In this document: positions 4,588 through 8,531 of the stretch, in pieces
Layout: every line of letters starts with the position of its first letter
Numbering within the stretch: the first letter of the stretch is position 1
NCBI GenBank assembly: GCA_031270925.1
Contig: JAISWY010000381.1
Location: 1-8,531 of the forward strand
Direction: 5' to 3'
Source: Candidatus Symbiothrix sp.
Lineage (GTDB): Bacteria > Bacteroidota > Bacteroidia > Bacteroidales > Azobacteroidaceae
Length of the DNA: 8,531 nucleotides
Position numbers and translations under genes: made by a program
Notes under the pieces: generated by a model
The model's input: only the letters and a program-made list of their open reading frames with translations
Told to the model about the DNA's origin: nothing
Databases searched by the model: none

Positions 4588-7065
4588 ATGAAATTCAAGA
4601 ATATAAAATCCTTAGTCATCGCAGGCATGATGATTTTTGCTTGCGGAAGCGTTTTTGCACAATACGCAAATACTATTTATTTCATGAAAGGGGTTCCGGA
4701 AAGAAGCAGCGCCAATCCGGCATTCCAACCCGATTACAATTTTTGGATCGACATTCCCGTTTTGCCTAATCTTTATTTGAATTTAGGCAATAATGCATTG
4801 AGCTACAATTTGTTGTTTCCCGACAATCTGTTCTTCATGAATATGAATGCCAACGAAAATTACAATAGCAAATTTCTCGACAAATTGCCGCCAACCACCC
4901 GTTTGAATCTGGATGTGTCGCTTGATTTGTTGGGATTCGGTTTCAAAGCCCGTAAAAGTTATTGGAATTTCAACCTGTCGTTTAAAACGATGGCAAATAT
5001 ATTTCTTCCGAAAGATTTGTTCGCATTACCTCTGCATGGTTTGCGCGGCGAAGAGGACGGCAGTCCTAAAACCTTCGATTTATCATCGTTTGGCTTTGAC
5101 GGAATCTCGTATTTGGAAACCGGCTTGGGATGGTCTTACCAAATTACCGATCGTTTGAGCGTGGGCGTAAAAGGAAAATACTTGGTGGGATTAGTTAATG
5201 CAGGAACAGACATCGACAATTTCAAATTAACCACCGGCCTGTGGGAGTGGCAGGTGCAAGCCTCCGGTAAGGTGCATTCAACCATACCGGTAATTGATAT
5301 TCCTATTAACGAGCAAAACGAAATTGATTTCGACAATATCTCCGAACCTAGCTTCGACAATATTCCCCAATTGGTTTCAAACGTGTTGCAAAACTGGGGA
5401 CTTGCCGCCGATTTGGGTGTGTCGTATGAAGTGATTGACAACTTGACATTGTCGGCTGCCGTTACCGACCTCGGTTTTATTAATTGGAAACAAGGCGCTA
5501 TCGAAACTTCGATGGATAATTTTGTTTTCAAATATGAAGGGAGCGATTTCGAGATAGACAGTGATAAGGAAATTGGGGATTATTTTCAAGAAATTGGGGA
5601 AAAAGCAGAAGAAGACTTCAAAGCCTCTTTGAAAAATCCTTCCAAAAAGGGTTATACAACGAAACTGCATACCCGTTTAAATGTCGGCGCCGAATATGCT
5701 CCATTCAATGATAAATTGGGTATTGGATTGCTCTATTCCCGCGTAATTACGCCAAGCGGTTCGTTCAACGATTTGACGGCCTCTTTGAATTGGCGTCCTT
5801 GCCGTTGGTTCAATCCGGCCCTTAGCTATTCGATTTTGGATAATGGTTTTCATACCATCGGAGCAGGCTTGCAAATGAAATTTGGCCCTTGGGTAACTTA
5901 CATTGCAGTCGATTATATTCCAATAGGAACCGATCCCAAAGTATTTACCAAAGAATTTATACCGAAATACATGAAGGGAGTAAACCTACAGGGAGGCCTT
6001 GTATTGGCCTTCGGCGGCGGAAAAGGCAATAAAGATGATGATAGCGACGGCGTGAAAAACTCGAAAGACAAATGTCCGTTTACGCCCTTGGGTTACCTCG
6101 TCGATAAGAAAGGATGTACGATAGATACCGACAAAGATGGAGTGGCCGATAACGTAGATTTGTGTCCCGAAACTCCGATTGGCGTGCAAGTCGATGAACA
6201 TGGATGTCCGATCGACAGCGATGGCGACGGCATACCCGATTATCTCGACAAATGTCCCGATACACCCGAAGCGGCACGCGGTTTTGTTGATGAAAACGGT
6301 TGTCCGATTGATAGCGATGGCGACGAAGTTCCCGATTATTTGGATAAATGTCCGGGTACCCCCGAAGCGGCTCGCGGTTTTGTCGATGAAAACGGTTGTC
6401 CGAAAGATAGCGACAGCGACGGCGTTGCCGATTACCTCGACAAATGTCCGAACACCCCCGAAGGCGCTCCGGTTGATGAAAACGGTTGTCCGATTGATAG
6501 CGACGGCGACGGCGTTCCCGATTACTTGGATAAATGTCCGAATACACCGGCCGAAGCCTATGGCAATGTCGATGAAAACGGCTGTCCGATCGATACCGAT
6601 GGCGACGGAGTACCCAATTATAAAGATGACTGCCCGACAATCTTTGGTGTAGCCTCCAACAAAGGTTGTCCGGAAGTAAAAGCCGCGGTTAAACAATTAT
6701 TCAAAAAAGCGTTGAACGGTATTCAATTCCAATCCGGCAAAGCAACCATCAAAGCGACTTCCAACCCGATTTTGAATCAAATCGTGAAAGTGATGCAAGA
6801 TAATTCCGATTACTATTTGACGATTAGCGGCCATACCGATAATGTTGGTAAACCCGAATCGAATCAAAAATTGTCGGAAGAACGCGCAGCAGCTGTGAAA
6901 ACCTATCTGGTAGATCATGGCATTGCAGCCAACCGCTTGACTTCGCTCGGATTCGGCGATACCCAACCGATCGAGAGCAATAAAACGGCAGCCGGTCGCG
7001 CTAAAAACCGTCGTGTGGACATCGAAGTTAAATTTGAAGCGTTTGTAGAACCAGCGGTAAAATAA
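4588..7065 (+). CDS. Outer-membrane barrel/TSP3/OmpA-domain fusion protein
   Basis: The 825-residue protein has a signal peptide cleaved after about residue 24 (VFA/Q). Residues 25-475 look like a large beta-barrel, with many alternating strands and an early SSANPAFQPDY motif, resembling DUF5723 Bacteroidota outer-membrane proteins. Residues 483-694 are seven thrombospondin type 3 repeats of D-x-D-x-D-G form, each with two cysteines (C496/C510 to C682/C694), predicted to form a calcium-stabilised rod. Residues about 710-817 are an OmpA C-terminal domain with the peptidoglycan-binding pair D751 (GHTDNVG) and R766 (LSEERA), and the usual NRRVDIEV end. The protein should span the outer membrane and hold it to the cell wall. 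The barrel is much larger than the eight-stranded one of classical OmpA. An acidic/charged stretch at about 318-355 is probably an external loop. It is the second gene of an operon with the large lipoprotein; AAGG at 4575-4578 is a weak ribosome site. Confidence 0.93.
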   Translation: MKFKNIKSLVIAGMMIFACGSVFAQYANTIYFMKGVPERSSANPAFQPDYNFWIDIPVLPNLYLNLGNNALSYNLLFPDNLFFMNMNANENYNSKFLDKLPPTTRLNLDVSLDLLGFGFKARKSYWNFNLSFKTMANIFLPKDLFALPLHGLRGEEDGSPKTFDLSSFGFDGISYLETGLGWSYQITDRLSVGVKGKYLVGLVNAGTDIDNFKLTTGLWEWQVQASGKVHSTIPVIDIPINEQNEIDFDNISEPSFDNIPQLVSNVLQNWGLAADLGVSYEVIDNLTLSAAVTDLGFINWKQGAIETSMDNFVFKYEGSDFEIDSDKEIGDYFQEIGEKAEEDFKASLKNPSKKGYTTKLHTRLNVGAEYAPFNDKLGIGLLYSRVITPSGSFNDLTASLNWRPCRWFNPALSYSILDNGFHTIGAGLQMKFGPWVTYIAVDYIPIGTDPKVFTKEFIPKYMKGVNLQGGLVLAFGGGKGNKDDDSDGVKNSKDKCPFTPLGYLVDKKGCTIDTDKDGVADNVDLCPETPIGVQVDEHGCPIDSDGDGIPDYLDKCPDTPEAARGFVDENGCPIDSDGDEVPDYLDKCPGTPEAARGFVDENGCPKDSDSDGVADYLDKCPNTPEGAPVDENGCPIDSDGDGVPDYLDKCPNTPAEAYGNVDENGCPIDTDGDGVPNYKDDCPTIFGVASNKGCPEVKAAVKQLFKKALNGIQFQSGKATIKATSNPILNQIVKVMQDNSDYYLTISGHTDNVGKPESNQKLSEERAAAVKTYLVDHGIAANRLTSLGFGDTQPIESNKTAAGRAKNRRVDIEVKFEAFVEPAVK
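6034..6669 (+). repeat. Seven tandem TSP3-coding repeats
   Basis: The repeat units start at 6034, 6118, 6208, 6304, 6400, 6490 and 6586 and are 84, 90, 96, 96, 90, 96 and 84 bases long. They encode 28, 30, 32, 32, 30, 32 and 28 residues. The core reads P-I-D-S-D-G-D-G-V-P-D-Y-L-D-K-C-P, then a variable link, then VDENGC. Units 3 to 6 are very similar in DNA; the segment gatgaaaacggttgtccg recurs at several unit junctions, and units 3 and 4 both encode EAARGFVDENGC. This points to recent duplication or gene conversion, and copy number may vary between strains. Unit 4 has Glu (E580) where the others have Gly, and unit 5 has Ser (S610) in the same calcium-loop region. Confidence 0.9.
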
Positions 7066-7102
7066 AAGCCCGTTGTCCCGCGCTTAACGCGGATCCTCAG
7101 AT

Positions 7103-7139
7103 AAAAAACGTGCAGGGATTTTTCCTTGCACGTTTTTTT
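7103..7139 (+). terminator. Intrinsic terminator after the barrel/OmpA gene
   Basis: A 16-base-pair stem with one G-T wobble pairs 7103-7118 with 7123-7138 around a 4-base loop (tttt). The GC-containing core is acgtgcaggga against tccttgcacgt, and the 3' arm runs into seven Ts (7133-7139). It starts 38 bases after the stop at 7065 and should end transcription of the lipoprotein/barrel operon. A second small hairpin (ccgcg 78-82 with cgcgg 88-92, in the 7000s) precedes it but has no T-run. Confidence 0.9.
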
Positions 7140-7142
7140 ATG

Positions 7143-7150
7143 TACCTTTG
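7143..7150 (+). promoter_or_regulatory. -7 box of the der promoter
   Basis: TACCTTTG is a perfect TAnnTTTG match 28 bases upstream of the der ATG at 7179. The position for the -33 box (about 7120-7123, spacer 19) is TTTT and lies in the loop and arm of the upstream terminator hairpin. The promoter therefore overlaps the terminator and gives der its own transcription start, with a leader of roughly 20 bases. Confidence 0.65.
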
Positions 7151-7178
7151 CGCTCTAACGTAGAAAAATCACAAACAA

Positions 7179-8492
7179 ATGAGTAATATCGTAGCAATCG
7201 TAGGTCGCCCCAATGTAGGTAAATCCACCTTATTCAATCGTTTAATACAATCGAAACAAGCTATTGTCGATGAAACGGCCGGCACCACTCGCGACCGCCA
7301 ATACGGAAAAGCCGAATGGACGGGACACGAATTTTCGGTTATCGACACCGGCGGCTGGGTCTTAAATTCGGAAGATATTTTTGAAGAAGAAATCAATAAG
7401 CAAGTGCAAATCGCCATCGAAGAGGCCGATGTGATTCTGTTTATAGTGGATGTTCATACCGGGATTACCGATTTGGACCAGCAAGTGGCCAATCGGTTGC
7501 GCCGCAGTAAAAAACCGGTTTTTCTGGTTTCCAACAAGGCCGATACCTTTGATTTGTATCCACAATCGGCCGAATTTTATGCTTTGGGACTGGGCGATCC
7601 GCACAATATTTCGGCAGCCAACGGTGCAGGAACCGGCGAATTATTGGACGCGGTAGTCGAAAAATTTACGAAACAGGGGGAAGAAGAAACGCCCGAAGAT
7701 TTTCCGAAAATCGCCGTTGTAGGTCGTCCCAACGCTGGAAAATCGTCGCTCATCAATGCTTTTATCGGCGAAGAACGCAATATTGTTACCGACATCGCCG
7801 GCACTACACGCGATTCGATACACACGCTGTACGATAAATTCGGTTTGAAATTTTATTTGGTCGATACGGCCGGCATCCGCAAAAAAGGAAAAGTTGTCGA
7901 GGATTTGGAATATTATTCTGTGATTCGCGCTATCCGAGCCATCGAAAGCGCCGATGTGTGTGTGTTGATGCTCGACGCCACCCGCGGAATCGAAGCGCAA
8001 GACATGAACATTTTTTCCTTGATTCAAAAAAACAAAAAAGGCATTGTGATAGTCGTAAACAAATGGGATTTGGTAGAAAACAAAGATACGAAAGTGATTA
8101 AAACCTTTGAAAACGCCATTCGAGAACGCACGGCTCCATTTACTGATATTCCCGTGATTTTCGCTTCGGCATTGACCAAACAACGGATTTTCAAAATTTT
8201 GGAAACAACGAAAGAAGTGTATGATATTCGGAAAACCAAAATTCCAACCCACAAGTTAAACGAGGTTTTGTTGCCGGTTATCGAACAAACGCCTCCGCCG
8301 ATGAATAAAGGCAAGGTGGTGAAAATCAAATACATAACTCAATTGCCTAATACGGCGATACCCAGTTTTGTATTCTTTTGCAATCTGCCGCAATGGGTAA
8401 AAGACCCGTATAAACGCTTTTTGGAAAATCAAATCCGCAAAAATTGGAACCTGACCGGAACGCCTATTAATGTGTTTATGCGGGAAAAATAG
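7179..8492 (+). CDS. der: Ribosome biogenesis GTPase Der (EngA)
   Basis: The 437-residue protein has the diagnostic layout of two GTPase domains in tandem plus a C-terminal KH-like domain, at the normal length for the family. The first domain has GRPNVGKS (9-16), the TAGTTRD switch (33-39), DTGG (56-59) and NKAD (119-122). The second has GRPNAGKS (182-189), AGTTRD (207-212), DTAG (229-232) and NKWD (294-297). The KH-like region covers about 352-437 and includes the ending typical of Der ([13 protein letters not shown]). Der binds the large ribosomal subunit during late assembly and is generally essential. All motifs are intact. It has its own promoter behind a strong terminator, so it is not part of the envelope operon. 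Confidence 0.98.
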   Translation: MSNIVAIVGRPNVGKSTLFNRLIQSKQAIVDETAGTTRDRQYGKAEWTGHEFSVIDTGGWVLNSEDIFEEEINKQVQIAIEEADVILFIVDVHTGITDLDQQVANRLRRSKKPVFLVSNKADTFDLYPQSAEFYALGLGDPHNISAANGAGTGELLDAVVEKFTKQGEEETPEDFPKIAVVGRPNAGKSSLINAFIGEERNIVTDIAGTTRDSIHTLYDKFGLKFYLVDTAGIRKKGKVVEDLEYYSVIRAIRAIESADVCVLMLDATRGIEAQDMNIFSLIQKNKKGIVIVVNKWDLVENKDTKVIKTFENAIRERTAPFTDIPVIFASALTKQRIFKILETTKEVYDIRKTKIPTHKLNEVLLPVIEQTPPPMNKGKVVKIKYITQLPNTAIPSFVFFCNLPQWVKDPYKRFLENQIRKNWNLTGTPINVFMREK

Positions 8493-8520
8493 AACACAAT
8501 ATAATCACAAGCAAGAACTT

Positions 8521-8531
8521 ATGAATACAGT
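8521..8531 (+). CDS. Possible start of a further gene, cut by the window edge
   Basis: An ATG at 8521 opens a frame (M-N-T-) to the end of the window, 28 bases after the der stop, with a purine-rich leader (aagcaagaa) just before it. Only three codons are visible, so neither the reading frame nor the product can be confirmed. If real, it would be co-directional with der and probably co-transcribed. Confidence 0.2.

Noticed and set aside
6034..6669. CRISPR array or other non-coding tandem repeat.
   Set aside because: The repeats are in frame, differ in length by whole codons and encode a known calcium-binding motif; there are no unique spacers.
5986..6696. Long antisense and out-of-frame open frames over the TSP3 repeats (minus 5986-6696 and 6080-6640; plus 6179-6652).
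   Set aside because: They arise because the repeat DNA lacks stops in several frames. Their products are low-complexity, repeat-like and lack recognisable domains, while the plus-frame TSP3/OmpA protein is unambiguous.
7641..8252. Minus-strand open frame opposite der.
   Set aside because: It is a shadow of the well-conserved der coding sequence and has a phenylalanine-rich composition typical of antisense translation.

Overview
The window looks like a chromosomal segment from a member of the Bacteroidota, probably Bacteroidales. The sequence supports this in four ways. There are TAnnTTTG-type -7 promoter boxes in front of several genes. Start codons mostly follow A/T-rich leaders rather than strong Shine-Dalgarno sites. 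Two genes encode lipoproteins of a kind common in Bacteroidales. One gene encodes an outer-membrane barrel resembling DUF5723 proteins. Base composition is moderate and fairly even, and no transposase, integrase, phage gene, tRNA, rRNA or CRISPR array is visible.

Layout. Bases 1-113 are non-coding or gene-end sequence dominated by two back-to-back perfect hairpins (18-39 and 48-68). Three genes follow on the minus strand, read right to left: a small lipoprotein of unknown function (2697-2098), an OmpR/PhoB-type response regulator with no sensor kinase in view (1993-1274), and a membrane-anchored calcineurin-like metallophosphoesterase (1217-114). A 137-base divergent intergenic region (2698-2834) carries a -7 box facing each way. 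Rightward from it runs a two-gene transcription unit: a 579-residue lipoprotein with one EF-hand-like calcium loop (2835-4574) and, 13 bases later, an 825-residue outer-membrane protein (4588-7065). The latter joins a large beta-barrel, seven thrombospondin type 3 (TSP3) calcium-binding repeats and an OmpA-type peptidoglycan-binding domain. A strong intrinsic terminator (7103-7139) closes this unit, directly against the promoter of der (7179-8492), the essential ribosome-assembly GTPase. A possible start of one more gene lies at the right edge (8521).

How the genes may work together. The clearest cassette is the envelope one. A small lipoprotein is transcribed away from a large lipoprotein plus a barrel/TSP3/OmpA protein that should span the outer membrane and tether it to peptidoglycan. 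Predicted calcium-binding motifs occur in both the large lipoprotein and its barrel partner, so a calcium-stabilised outer-membrane complex is a reasonable but untested idea. The response regulator could control envelope genes, but nothing in the sequence shows its target. der is housekeeping and seems to be expressed independently. I see no sign of a defence system or mobile island; the most novel-looking material is the envelope cassette and the paired hairpins at the left edge.
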